From Molanna angustata (taxonomy: Eukaryota; Arthropoda; Insecta; Trichoptera; Molannidae): DNA of 64,000 nt. The stretch's first letter is position 1. Each line of letters begins with the position of its first letter. Position numbers and translations under genes: made by a program. The notes beneath the pieces are model-generated. The model was not told where the DNA came from. It saw nothing but the letters and a program-made list of their open reading frames with translations, and searched no databases. This document shows, piece by piece, positions 11,936 to 23,328 of this stretch. The stretch is from NCBI GenBank assembly GCA_963576475.1, contig OY754977.1, forward strand, positions 33,313,672-33,377,671. The letters run 5' to 3'.

Positions 11936-12745
11936 GGACCCGCCGCTTCAGGCCCTTCAGTACCTCCCGTCCCTTTAATCCCTCATTACGTCCCTTCCCA
12001 TCAGGCCCTTCAGTACCTTCCGTCCCTTCAGGCAGTTTTATACCTCCCGTCCCTTCAGGCCCTTTAGTGCCTCCCTTCCCTTCATTACATCCCGTCCCAT
12101 CAGTCGGTTAAGAAAAGTTTAAATCCAGAAACCATCCTGGAAGAACCGCGAAGAGATGAAAGAACCTTCTTTTCCCAGGATGCTCTACTTAATAGGTAAA
12201 ATGACAAAATACACGAAGAAGAAGAAAAAAGTTTAAACCCAGATACCTGCGAAGAGATGGAAGGACAGTTGGACCTTCTTCTCCCAGGGTTCTCCAACTT
12301 CATAGGTAAAATGACCAAAAATACACGATGAAGAAGAAGAAGAAGAAATAAGTTTAAATCCAGATACCTGCGAAGACATGGAAGGAAAATTGGACATTCT
12401 TCTCCCAGGTTAGTCCACCTTCAAAGGTAAAATGACCAAATAGACGATGAAGAAGAAGAAGAAAAAAGTTTAAATCCAGAAACCTGCGAAGAGATGGAAG
12501 GAAAATTGGACCTTCATCTCCCAGGATAGTTCATCTTCATAGGTAAGATGACCAAGTACACGTTGAAGAAAAAGAAGAAAAAAGTTTATATGCAGAACCC
12601 GTCTTGGAAGACCTGTGAAGAGATGGAGGGACAGTCGGACCTTCTTTTCCCAGGACACTCCCCCTTCATAGGTAAAACGACCAAATACACGAAGAAGAAG
12701 AAGAATAAGAAAAAAGTTTAAATCCAAAAACCATCCTGGGCATAC
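11935..12745. repeat. GC-rich and GAA-rich minisatellites inside Helitron copy 1
   Basis: First a pyrimidine-rich block with the core CCTCCCGTCCCTTCAGGCCC (about 11.94-12.11 kb), then about five to six units of roughly 120 bases. Each unit has (GAAGAA)n, AAGTTTAAATCCAGA, GCGAAGAGATGGAAGG, CTTCTC(T/C)CAGG and AGGTAAAATGACCAAA. The inverted counterpart is at 41.10-41.93 kb. Open frames in these blocks are repeat translations. Confidence 0.85.
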
Positions 12746-13631
12746 GCTCGACAATTCACCAAAGTTTCATTATAATCGGACAAACGGTTGATAAATAAAT
12801 AAATAAAATAATTTTCGTATAGGAAATCAGTATAGGTAAATTATTGTTGATTTGTAAGTAAATAGTATTAGGTAGGTACCTACCTACAACAACCTTCTAA
12901 ATAAATTCGATTCCTAACAAATTTTATTTGAATATCACATTCTTTCTGTAGCCATGGAAACGATTCGAACACGTAAGTAATATCGAATGGTTCGGATACA
13001 TTTTTTGAATATGTAGGTACCTACATTGGTTTGTTCGATGCCATAAAAATGAAAATTGTCAGAAAAATCAAATATTATTTACAAATTATGCAATTTTATT
13101 ATGCCTATATCTTAACTAATAAATAACACATTTTTACAATATATTTCTTAAAACTTGCCGTAATGTCTTGTGTTTCATTTTATTATTTCATAATTACATT
13201 TATTTCAAAGGTTTATTATTTTCAAGAACATATTCATTCGGTGGGAAAATGAAATATTGTATGAAAAGATATTAAAATGGCGGCGTTTATGTACAAAAGG
13301 CTTACTTTAAAAATAAGTTAAACATTATAATTATACCAAATATTCACCATGTTTTTCACTTAAACGCTAAGTTATACTTCAAAATATATTTTTTTTGTGT
13401 AAATACCTACTTCCAACTTTTAAACTAACAGATATTTGCGTGCAAAATGTACACTTTTTTGACAGATATGACTTGGAAAATTTTGTATGAAAAAAATAAT
13501 TATTTAAATATTTTTAAAATTCAGCATTTTTATCGCATTATTTTTAGCGTGACACTGCATCAGGTATACAGGTACACGTTCGCACATAAATTAGATTTTT
13601 AGATGCTCTTGGTTTTTCAGAAGGCGTGAGA

Positions 13632-13633
<2 letters not shown>

Positions 13634-13682
<49 letters not shown>

Positions 13683-13698
13683 ACACACACACACACAA
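13634..13698. repeat. (CA)n microsatellite near the Helitron 5' end
   Basis: A run of about 65 bases of CA dinucleotides with one interruption. The equivalent position in the other copies is a shorter GT tract (about 40.20 and 43.43 kb). Confidence 0.95.
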
Positions 13699-13837
13699 AC
13701 ACTAACATTTTGATTGCTTTATTACTTTAGATTAATTCTCGGGCAACTAACAGGTACTATGCTATGTCAAATATTTATTTCACACGCACCCAATATCACT
13801 TTGCCATATTATTCTTATTACTTCAGAGATTATTCAG

Positions 13838-13910
13838 TCTGGATCATAGATTAAAAAACACAATTAAAAACGGTGTCTCCATCAAGAATGGAATCCGGGA
13901 CATCAATAAT
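13838..13910 (-). mobile_element. Fragment of SINE family 2
   Basis: The reverse complement reads GGAGACACCG then TTTTTAATTGTGTTTT, like the segment just after the tRNA-like head of the SINEs at 37.87 and 53.32 kb. It is degraded and incomplete. Confidence 0.5.
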
Positions 13911-14209
13911 CTAATAATTCACAGAGCTTTCTACTACAATTTCAGTTGAAAGCGAACAACTTTTTAATATTATCTCGCTTGATTATTATTTTTTTATCTT
14001 CTTTCCCCCCTGTCCTGGTCTATCCAGTGGCAGTGTCGGGCCTCCTTGTATATATGCGCCAGTATCTTCTGTCCTGAGTTGTCACAACGGAAACACTCCA
14101 CCAGCTCCTTCTCAATACTGGATCTTTTCTAATTATCTAATCAATTTATTATATGTAATATCCAGCTTGTAAATTCAATAGGTATATAATAGTTATTCTA
14201 GTATTTGTA

Positions 14210-14971
14210 CTGAGAATGAATGTGAGTAAATCTAAGATATTGGTATTCGAAAAAACTGAAAGTATAACTCCGTGTAGAATAAAAGTAGAGAAAGAATGGC
14301 TAGAACAAGTAGAGGAATATTTATACCTGGGGAGTATGTTTGAACGGAATGGAAGACCTGATAGACATTGAAAGAAGAGTTATGGCAGGTAACAGAATAA
14401 ACGGAGCTCTCAGACCAGTAATGTCCGATCCAAGCATCTCAAAGGAAGCCAAAATTGCCGTACATAATTAAATTGTAGTGCCCACTTTGATGTATGCCAG
14501 TGAAACATGGACGTGGCAAAAGACGCATGAGAGTAGAATAAATGCTGTGGAAATGAGATCACTTAGACGAGTATGTAATAGAACGATATATGGTAGAATA
14601 AAAAATGAGGATATAAGGAGGGAATGCAAGATGAAGAAGAGTATTATAAATAAAATGAAAGTGAATTCATTGAGGTGGTTTGGACATATTGAAAGAATGA
14701 ATGATGAACGACTGACTAAAAAAATATACATGGGTGTAAGAGATGGAGTGAATAGTAGGGGCCGCCCCAGAAAGGGATGGCATGACCATGTGAATGATAT
14801 TTTGAAAGAAGGAAATATAAGAAGCTTGAATAATCGACGAGCATGTATGAGACGATGCATGGATGTAAAGGAAGCTAGGAATGTATGCAAAAATAGAGGA
14901 GTATGGCGCTCGGTTCTCTCTGCTTACCCCGTAAGGGATATGGCGTGATGGTATGTATGTATGTATGTATG
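14210..14971 (+). mobile_element. 5'-truncated RTE-like LINE with 11-bp target duplication
   Basis: The C-terminal part of a non-LTR reverse transcriptase: NVSKSKILVFEK-like, then YLGSMFERNG, RVMAGNRINGALRP, YASETWTWQ, LRWFGHIERMNDERLTKKIY, GRPRKGWHDHVNDIL and a final AYPVRDMA before TGA at 14946-14948. It ends in a (GTAT)n tail. The direct repeat TAGTATTTGTA flanks it exactly (14199-14209 and 14972-14982), marking one target-primed insertion truncated at 14210. One frameshift lies around 14.36 kb and an in-frame stop at about 14.47 kb, so it is dead. It is closely related to the copy at 26023-27088. Confidence 0.92.
14478..14948 (+). pseudogene. RTE-like reverse transcriptase C-terminus
   Basis: The longest intact frame (156 codons) of the truncated LINE at 14210-14971. 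It contains the conserved post-RT region: YASETWTWQ, then SRINAVEMRSLRRVCNRT, then RWFGHIERM, then GRPRKGWHDHV. Catalytic RT motifs (the YADD box) lie upstream and are absent here because of 5' truncation. The long antisense frame over the same bases is a shadow. The full protein would have copied element RNA at a nicked target; this remnant cannot. Confidence 0.85.
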
Positions 14972-15674
14972 TAGTATTTGTAAAAGTGGACATTATACTT
15001 AAACAAGGTGTGATACGAGTAGGTACTTGATTACTCATTTTCATGAAATAACCTCAGTTAGTAGAGACGTGTCGTATAAAATGTGCATTTGTTTCAATCA
15101 TAGATATACCTAATGTGGAATATTGTCTTGAATTGCACGAATGGATCTACATTATGTTGTGGTGCAGTAATATGAAACTGCATGATATTTCAAGAGTCAT
15201 AACATCATTTGTTTTCATTATACCTACCTACATATTTTCCCATGGAATTCCTTCATCATTTGGATGCGTTAACTTTATTAGGTACTAACCTACTTCTTAG
15301 TAATTGTTTTCTTCCATATTTTCCTCATGATGATCCACCCAATGAAATTGGAGTTTGTGTGGCATTGAATTGTCCAAGTCTCATCAGTCCATTAAATTTT
15401 GGGCGTACAAATGTCATTTGTTCACAGAGAAAAGCGCATTCAGCTTGCGTTTTTTCTTATCGATTGAGGTAATTTAATAAGAAAGTTATTTTACCCATTA
15501 TTAATATGAAATGATATTGGTCCATTATTTGTATTATTTATTTGGTACATACGTATATTTCGATGCATTCGCTACTGCCACCACTATCCGCTCTGCGGGG
15601 ACTGAAATCGCCCCCTTTAAAGAACTCTAAGTAAATGAGAAAAAACATGCATAGCACATCAGAGATGTGACCAG

Positions 15675-15711
15675 CCCCCCTAGACAACATGTCATTAATG
15701 CTAAGCGTTAT
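15675..15711. mobile_element. Left arm of a palindromic MITE split by a LINE
   Basis: CCCCCCTAGACAACATG...GCTAAGCGTTAT, the inverted partner of 18678-18720. CAG is found just outside both ends (15672-15674 and 18721-18723), a possible 3-bp target duplication. The LINE at 15712-18611 lies between the two parts. Confidence 0.75.
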
Positions 15712-15939
15712 TTTATTTTATTTATATTTAGGAAACAAACAGCGTTACAAAGTTTATGGTATGGACAATAAAGTTATAACAATTATGCCAATAATGTGTT
15801 TCCACATAAGTAAAAAACAATAAGTATATAAGTTTATACAAAAAATTATAAAGAATATGTAGGAAAAAGTTGGGAATAGAGAGGAAAGATAGAGTGCACA
15901 TGGAGAGGGATATGTGTTGGTATGAATATATATGAATAT

Positions 15940-17574
15940 TTAATGATTGATAAGTTTTGATTTGATAACATTTATTGATGAGTTGAATATATCTAATTCG
16001 TTTAGGTGCGTATTGAAAAAGTGTGATGCACGGTATACGAATGAGTGTTGTTTGGCGTTCGTGTTACAGTGTGAAAGGTTTAATGAATGTTGGAATCGGG
16101 TTGCTCGGGTGGGAACCCGAAGAGCTATTCGTTCAAGCAGTTCCGGGCAATCCACGATAGAGTTGGCGATTTTAAATAAAAAGACGGCGTCGGAGATATT
16201 TCTACGGTTTTCCAATGTGCTAATTTTAAAGAACTCGGCAGAATCTGAGTAATTTAGATGAGTTCGAAAGGAGCGAAAATCAAGGTACTTAAGGAATCTA
16301 TTCTGGATTTTTTCAATTCTGTGTATGTAGGTAGAGTATCTAGGATTCCAGACTTGTGATGAATATTCCAAAATGCTGCGCACATATGTAAAGTATAATA
16401 TTTTCAATGTGAGTATATTGTTAAATTGCTTGCATGTACGGAGAATAAAGCCCAGGATCCTAGACGCTTTGGAAACAATGAAGTCAATGTGTTTGTCAAA
16501 TAACAGTTTTGAGTCAAGGATGATACCAAGGTCTTTTGTTTCATTTACATTACGCAGTGGTTGATTATTTAGGCAATAGTTGAAGCTTATTATGTTCTTG
16601 TTCCGTGTAAATTTTAGGCAGTGACATTTGTTTGGGTTAATTTGAAGGTTGTGTTGTTTGCAGTATAGGTCGAGACGATTGAGGTCAGTTTGAATATTTT
16701 CAAAGTCCTCAATACATTTAACTGGGCAGTAAATCTTCATGTCGTCTGCGAAAAGTGAGACTTTTGCGAAAGTAAAACAGTTAGTGATATCGTTAATGTA
16801 GATATTAAACAAAAGTAGTCCCAACAAGGAACCTTGAGGGACCCCCGAAGTGACCCGAATCCAATTGGATTTAAAACCGCTAGCCACAACAGCTTGGATT
16901 CGGTTAGATATATATGAGGAGATCCATCTCAGTAAGTCGCCGTGGATGCCAATTTGCTGAAGTTTAAGAATGAGTGTGGAATGTACTACCTTGTCGAATG
17001 CTTTACTATAGTCGGTGTAAATTGCGTCAACCTGTATTTTATGGTCCATGTTGTCGTGCAGATATTCTATAAAGGAAATAAGGTTAGACGTTGTGGATCG
17101 ATTTTTTATAAATCCATGTTGGTTCAAGTTAAGTGCTGGTCTTAGAACAGAGATTGTTTGGTCGTATATAATTTTTTCGAGAATTTTACTGAAGATACAT
17201 AGTTTAGAGATAGGTCGGTAGTTTTCGACATCTGATTTATTGCCCTTTTTAAATATAGGACTTACGTAGGCTTGTTTCCAAATACTAGGCATATTACCCT
17301 CAGTTAAAGAGTGATGAAACAAGATTGTTAATGGGAAAGACAAGTGATATGCGCATTTATGTATAAGGAAAGGAGGGATGCGATCCGGGCCAGCTCCTTT
17401 AGTCATATCAAGTTTTTCGATATATTTGAGGACAAGATTTGGATTTATTTCTATTTTATTAATACTACGGGTACTGTCATAAAAATAATTAGGGAGCATT
17501 CGGGGGTACTGGTGGATTTGTGTCGAATACCGAGCTAAAATACTTAGAGAAGAGATTGGATATGTCGGGACCAT
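15940..17574 (-). pseudogene. Reverse transcriptase of a Jockey-clade LINE
   Basis: A 544-codon open frame with all central RT blocks. From the N-terminus: TKGAGPDRIPPFLI (~55-70), SPIFKKGNKSDVENYRPIS (~105), QHGFIKNRSTTSNL (~150), YTDYSKAFDKV (catalytic Asp, ~185), GVPQGSLLG (~245) and FADDMKIY (catalytic Asp pair, ~275). These are followed by a thumb and C-terminal region with LGIILDSKL, TYVRSILEYSSQVWNP and LENRRNISDAVFLFKI. The order and motifs are those of Jockey-superfamily LINEs. 'SLLGLLLF' departs from the usual S-x-L-G-P-LLF by a Pro-to-Leu change. The protein would make cDNA at the nicked target site. Its upstream half is broken by frameshifts near 17.52-17.87 kb, so it is listed as a pseudogene although this part is intact. 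Confidence 0.9.
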
Positions 17575-17868
17575 TTACGGCTTTTTCTTCATTGAAGAAC
17601 ATTGTATTAGGAAATCCATGTGAATCCTTATTAGCTTTGACATATTTCCACAAAGTTTTGGGATTGGAGGAGATACCGTTTTCAATAGTAATTAAGTAAG
17701 AAGAATGAAGTTGACGGTTTAAGTTTTTAAAACGCGTTCGGAGTAAACAGAATGTGTCGTAGTCTAGGGGATCCTTGAAAGTTTTAAATTTTCTTTGAAA
17801 CTTATGCTTCTCTTTTACTTGTTTAATAAGTGCTGAACTTTACCAAGGGGGATATTTAGTGTTCCATG

Positions 17869-18611
17869 TTAATTTTCTTGGAATATAAGTTTCAATGAGA
17901 TTATGTAAAATTGAGTAGAATCTGTCGAGACCCATATCCAGATCACCAGACGATAGTATATGATGCCAGTTGATCTGCTGAAGAGAAGAGTTAAATGAAT
18001 CATAATCACCACGGTGAGTGATCTTTGTTCAGCATGTAATACAGGCAAATTGAAAAATGATATGTCAATGGTCAGTGAGGGATGGTGCGCATCTTCATCA
18101 ATTAGGGGCTCATCACATGCCGAGACACAAACATGATCATTGCATAATATAAGGTCAAGGAATCTACCACTGGAATTAGGAATACTATTGAATTGGTGTA
18201 GCCCAGAAAAGTTAATACAATCAATAAATGAGAGACTCGTTGTAGTTGGGTGGTTTATAACGGAGCAGAAAGTATTGTTTACGGGTAGAGTCCATGTCAC
18301 ATCCGAGAGATTGAAGTCACCCATTAAAAGAAAATTGTCATCCGGGAGTTCAAGGGTAAGTCTAGAGAGTTCAGTTAGGAAGCTCTCCATGAGATCATTA
18401 TAAGTAGGTCCTTTTGGCAGATACACACAGCAAACATGCAGATCATGCAAGGCACCCTTAGTACGTACAGTGACCCACACATCCTCCGCGCGCGACCGCC
18501 ATAATGGACGCGATAGTGCTGTGAGTTCATGTCTCAGAGCCAGTAGAACTCCACCACCAAGCTTTTGACCAGTAGTTTCATAGTCACGATCCCTACGGTG
18601 TACGTCACAGA
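17869..18611 (-). pseudogene. Endonuclease domain of the same LINE
   Basis: An open frame from 18636 whose first few residues come from the flanking MITE; the LINE-derived part starts near 18611. It shows apurinic-endonuclease-like (EEP fold) motifs: GGGVLLALRHEL, VCCVYLPKG, FLLMGDFNL (with the catalytic Asp/Asn pair), SGRFLDLIL and DAHHPSLTIDI (the S/D-D-H-x-P/S block). The N-terminal motifs with the metal-binding Glu are missing, which fits 5' truncation. The final ~30 residues before the stop look out of frame. The family nicks target DNA to prime reverse transcription. Confidence 0.85.
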
Positions 18612-18720
18612 AATGTATGAAATTGGTGGCTGTCACGTGATGTCATAGCCACCAATTCCATACATTTACTATGGCTTAGCGATATAACGCTTAGCTTAAA
18701 TGGCATGTTGTCTAGGGGGG
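18612..18720. mobile_element. Right part and centre of the LINE-split palindromic MITE
   Basis: TGTATGAAATTGGTGGCT (18614) is the inverted partner of AGCCACCAATTCCATACA (to 18665) around a GTCACGTGATG loop, forming the centre of the palindrome. The remainder, CTTAGCGATATAACGCTTAGC...GTTGTCTAGGGGGG, is the outer arm that pairs with 15675-15711. There is no coding content. Confidence 0.8.
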
Positions 18721-18950
18721 CAGATCTCTGGAAATAATAAACTTTATGGGAATCTTCCAAAAGTAAGGCACCGTATTTATGGCAAAAGTTCTCAAAGGCA
18801 TTTTAAAATCGTTCTTCGAGATCACAAAATCCGCAATGACGAATGGGACCTTGAAGAGGTCCACGGCCAGTAGCGAGGAGCTCCAATCTATAAAAGAACA
18901 CCATTAGATGGCAACATTCCGTCAGGATATTATTATATTAAAAATTTTAT

Positions 18951-19835
18951 ACCGTAGCCGATTGACCGTGGACAATTGACCGTACGCCCTTTTTACCGTA
19001 TGGACAATTATTTACCGTGAGGACAATTAACCGTGGGGACAATTTACCGTATGGACAGTTGACCGTCGTAGTTGTAATTAACTACATTTTGAGAATTAAG
19101 AAGACGTCTGTTCTTAAACTTCTTCTTCTTAAAAGAAGACATATTTTCTTTTTTTTTTATTTTTCAAGATGGATATCGATTTATACCATCTTATTAGAAG
19201 GTGTAGATTTCGAAATAATTGAAACTTCTTTGTTTTCTTTTGAAATTATGAGAAACCAATATGGCGGCCGTTTTTAAAGGTAGTTTTTCAAAATTAATGT
19301 CTTCTTATTTCTCAAAGTGTACAAAGCAAATTTAAATTTGATTAACCCTACATAATCGCTCATTTCGTAAATTTAATTTTAAATCGCAGTTGCCATTTTG
19401 GTTTCTCATATTTTGAAAATAAAACAAATAATCTTCTTAATTCTCAAAATGTAGTAAATTACAACTACATAATAACCGCTTATTTTGTAAAATTTCGTTT
19501 TAATCACTGTCGACATATTGGATTTCTCGTAGTACATTGAAATAAAAAAAATAAGGCAATCGGTTTGTCGACATAAACGAACATTTTTTTACTCACGCAA
19601 TTTATTTAACTCAAACGAAAAAAGAAAAAGATTTTTTTCTGATACTAAAATAGTTTCCGCAATTCAATTGTCCTCACGGTCAATTGTCCGTACGGTAAAT
19701 TGTCCCGACGACGGTCAACTGTCCATACGGTAAATTGTCCCCACGGTAAATTGTCCTCACGGTAAATTGTCCATACGGTAAAAAGGGCGAACGGTAAATT
19801 CTCCACGGTCAATCGGCTACGGTCAATTGTCCGGA
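18951..19835. mobile_element. Foldback element A with repeat-filled arms
   Basis: The outer arms are about 120-180 bases long and built from a ~14-18-base motif (GGACAATT-n-ACCGT...) arranged head to tail. The right arm carries the complementary motif (ACGGT-n-AATTGTCC). Inside, GTAGTTGTAATT...ACATTTTGAGAATTAAGAAG at about 19.06 kb is the inverted partner of the stretch at 19.43-19.47 kb. The core includes AAGATGGATATCGATTTATA and the AATATGGCG segment. The whole is an 885-base hairpin. A larger relative is at 30.75-32.58 kb. No transposase frame is seen; the structure resembles Foldback-type elements with internal repeats in their ends. Confidence 0.88.
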
Positions 19836-19939
19836 TACGAATTAACCGAACTATAGTAACTACAAAACAATTCGTTTTGTGCTACTAAATATTTTGTGTA
19901 GTTTAACCAAACAGTACAGTCATAAACAGATAAACTTTT

Positions 19940-20560
19940 ATTACATCTGAGGCAATTGAAAAGTATCCGCCGCAGCTTACCTAAAAGCGAAGCTAAAACG
20001 CTTATCAATGCATTTGTTGTATCACGGCTGGATTACTGTAATGCTATATATGCTGGTTTGCCCAAGTATCAGCTGGATAGACTGCAGATGGTTTTCAACG
20101 CGGCTGCGAGGTTGATATATGGAGCTGACAAAAGATGTCACATAACACCTCTTTTAAATGAACTGCACTGGTTGAAGTGTCCAGAACGAGTAGACTATAA
20201 GGTGTGCTTGATGCGGTGTTTAAGGCTCTGAACGACTTGGCTCCACACTACATACAAGAACTATGTCAAAAGAATCTATCAGGAAGACAACTCTCATTGA
20301 GATCATCGGGATCACAGAGTACCTACCAACTCTTTAAAAGAGTTGGACAGAGTCAATAAAGCGGCTTACTATGATCGGAGTTTCAGTGTGAACGGACCTT
20401 TAAAATGGAATAAATTGCCCCCTGATATACGTGGAGCTCAGAGCGTTGACACCTTCAGTAAATTACTTAAGACTGCTTTGTTAAGTAGAGCCAACAAATA
20501 AGCCACAGCGCCTTTGGAGTGATCTTGTATCACTAAACGGCGCTTTATAAATTCTAATTA
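19940..20560 (+). pseudogene. CR1/L2-type LINE 3' end
   Basis: The frame at 19956-20231 contains the end of a reverse transcriptase: LINAFVVSRLDYCNAIYAGL, LDRLQMVFNAAARLIYG, HITPLLNELHWL. After a frameshift it continues with LNDLAPHYIQEL, KWNKLPPDIRGAQSVDTF and LLKTALL. The 3' UTR ends GGCGCTTTATAAATTCT followed by (ATT)n, a typical CR1/L2-group terminus. Several stops and shifts make it non-functional. It lies directly after foldback element A. Confidence 0.85.
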
Positions 20561-20984
20561 TTATTATTATAATTACTAATAACAAAGGTTTGGCTAAAAA
20601 CGCAGGTAGCCAGTTCGGTGGTCACAATTATGTTTTTCAGTGTAGATATCGTGTCCTGTGCTAAATTTGGAACTTTATTACGTTATCTAAATTTTGCATC
20701 TATTACACAACATGTATGTACCTATTTATTTATTGCTGGATAGGGCAGGTATTTTACCTACTTAGTATCAAATTATATAAAATCATCCTACACAGTTGCG
20801 TCTTACATCAATATCCTTCAGGCATAATTTATCATAGGTATCAATCACATGGTGCTTGATATTACAAGCTGTGCGTAAATCACTTGCTTAAGATCATTTC
20901 AACATCAAACAAGATGATAGATTATTCTAACGATATCCAGAGAAACGTTTTTTTTTATTCATTTAATATAAAATAGACTATATT

Positions 20985-21195
20985 ACAAGTATTGAAAGAT
21001 AGTAAGGTAAGCGTGGTGGATAGATCCAGAGGTCGGTCGGCGACTCGATGGAGTGACCTTGTCAATTATCAAGTCCGCTATAGGTTCTTCAATCACCGAA
21101 GCCCTTCGATCTGCCCAATACCCTTCTACATGAACGCTGACCATTCGTTGAGTGTAGCCGCCTCAGTCATGCAGTCAAAGAGAAAGACGAATAGG
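20985..21195 (+). pseudogene. Possible RTE-like LINE remnant
   Basis: The frame gives LKDSKVSVVDRSRGRSATRWSD, where the R-G-R-x-x-T/P-R-W-x-D motif is characteristic of the C-terminus of several RTE-like reverse transcriptases. Only this short region is recognisable. Confidence 0.45.
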
Positions 21196-21199
21196 TAAT

Positions 21200-23320
21200 A
21201 AAGTCAATTGACAGTTAAAGCTATTTATGTTTATCAAATAAAGGGGCATTTATTTGTAATTAGATGTAATTGAATGAATTATAAGAGTTGGTAAGAATGT
21301 GGAGGACGAAGGCGTTGCAGTAATTAAAATTTTGATTGGAGAATTTGTACGGAATGACGAATCAGATTTGTAGTTTATATCAAAAGGGTGATTTGTAATG
21401 AATATTACATTGTTATCATCATAAGGATAATTGGTCTCAAATATATCACGCATATTTACAAAATTGTTTCAATTAAAGTCTTCAATTCATCATTTCTTCT
21501 TTTACACATCACGATGTGTCTGTTTTCTTTATTAAATGGTTTTCCAACTGTCGATTTGTTCAAGAGAATTTATTTCTCTTAACATATCGATGAAGTATCA
21601 AGCCAAGATACGCGAGATTTAATATAAATTTTGAAAATTAGAGAAAAAACACAGAATACAATAGAATTTGTGGTGACAATGTAATTTTATTTATTATTTT
21701 TTTTTATTTAAGAAACACTCACAGAGAAATTGACATTAAAAATACAAAATATATAAATACAAAATAAAATGTAAGGTCAACTCTCCAATTACGAGTGCCT
21801 GCAGCATATTATATTAAAATACCTATGATAAGATGGTAGGAGGAGAAAAAGGGGATAAATTTAAGGACCACAGTTGATTCTAGGATTGCTCTTTTACACA
21901 AGTATATTTTTGATTTTATATACATAAGTATATTGTTCTATTTTGCAGTAGCGAAATAGCTCATAGAAGCCGAAAACTTTGGCTTGCCTATAAATATAAT
22001 ATGGAAAGAAATACACCAAATAATATTTAATTAAAGTTTAGGAAAACTGTCGTTTCGAAAGAATCATTATTTTTTATTGTTTTATCGCAACCATACTACA
22101 AGATCCAGATATTGAAAAGTAGATACAATCCTATTCAGGCTCACAATATGTAAATGTTATTTTGGCATGTGATTGAAAAATATTTTTCATGACCAACGAT
22201 AAAATTATGCTAAAAAAACCCTTAAATATTCGACATTTCCCAATTTACCTTCAGGTTTTGCTCAGTCTGGAGATTCTAGGCACGCCCCTGCTATTTTGCT
22301 CTTCACTCTAGGTGACACATGCAGGTCAAGGCATAAAAAATTATGTTCAAAATTAAAATTCACAGGTACATACAAATTAATATATTTTGTGACTCGTACT
22401 GATTCAAAACTATGCAGTTACAAAACATACCTTATTAAAGTCGTTTGTCTGAATGGCTAATTATTATATTTCAACATGATTTGCTTAAAACAAAAGGATT
22501 TTGACCTGTATTGTTTGTATGCAAAATAAATAAACAATATACACGATTGGACACAAATTATGTATATAGGTATAATGCACGTTTGCACATTTGTTGGTAA
22601 TTTAGTGTTATTTCACGTGATCTTGATTTAAATAGTCGTGTCCATACTCTTGTTATTCCAGCATTCCCTTCCTATCTATTGGAATAATCTTTAACTTATT
22701 CATCTAATAACCTATCCTTGAAACAAATCATTGGGTTTCTACCTATATGATATGTAGGTACAGTACATCTGTGTGATCCCGTTACTTTTGATACTCAAAC
22801 AAATGCAGTCAACGTTGAAATATCAAATCATTTTCCTATCTTGAAGCTAACTTTGGGTCTTATGAAGTAAATATATTCACATTATTTTTATTAAATTTAA
22901 ATACATATGGATATAAAAAAAAACAATCAAAAAATATAGAAAAAGATACACAGTAAGTAAAAACATATTTCCCTTTACCAGAGTGCAAGCACTCGTGTGT
23001 AAAGGAGACATTTAAAAACAAAAGACACAAAATATTATAATACATTTTAGCAGTATGTACGTTGGGAGGAAGTTTTATATTTAATTAGATTATTAATAAG
23101 ATATCAGAAAAGGTTGCGAGTTTAAATTACGTGTTCTACATCATTTCCCAAAACACATACAACTATTTTTAGATATTGCAATTGTTTTACTCAGCCATTT
23201 ATTTAGAATTGAAATAATAGAGTGATGATACGTTTCATAATAAAAGAAAACTTACTCAGATTGATTATATTTTCAAATTAAATAGTTAACAATTTATTTA
23301 AATTTAGTTAACAGTTTATG
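21200..23320. other. No recognisable gene
   Basis: AT-rich DNA with only short open frames on both strands. I see no exon with credible splice sites, no RNA gene and no repeat shared with the rest of the window. Confidence 0.4.
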
Positions 23321-23328
23321 TAAGTAAT

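Larger units (their letters stand above)
10697..13731 (-). mobile_element. Non-autonomous Helitron, copy 1
   Basis: Read on the minus strand, the element begins TCTAAAGTAATAAAGCAATC (13731 downwards) and ends GGCGGGACATAAAAGCTAG (to 10697). This matches the Helitron rule of 5' TC and 3' CTRR with insertion between A and T: the base before TC is A and the base after CTAG is T. Two further copies with the same ends lie at 40169-43389 and 43390-46010. Upstream of CTAG is a TTGGCCAA palindrome. The interior holds purine/pyrimidine-asymmetric minisatellites and a (CA)n tract, with no Rep/helicase frame, so it is non-autonomous and would depend on an autonomous Helitron in trans. Confidence 0.85.
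15712..18611 (-). mobile_element. Jockey-type non-LTR retrotransposon, nearly full ORF2
   Basis: The element is read right to left: an endonuclease (about 18.61-17.87 kb), a linker with frameshifts, a reverse transcriptase (17574-15940), and a 3' end with an A-rich (TAAAA)-like tail at about 15.71-15.73 kb. It is inserted inside the left arm of a palindromic MITE, and about 18 bases expected from the other arm are missing. The upstream ORF1 and the start of the endonuclease are absent (5' truncation). It is the best preserved retrotransposon in the window and probably fairly young, but inactivated. Confidence 0.88.

Noticed and set aside
11899..12754. Pro/Ser-rich and Phe/Leu-rich proteins (also 41105-41978)
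   Set aside because: They arise from minisatellites in Helitron copies 1 and 2, and the mirrored frames on both strands confirm a repeat origin.
12860..12895. GTAGGTAGGTACCTACCTAC palindrome as a regulatory site (also near 40.86, 40.98 and 44.2 kb)
   Set aside because: This motif is a common simple-sequence feature of moth and butterfly genomes and here belongs to the Helitron copies.
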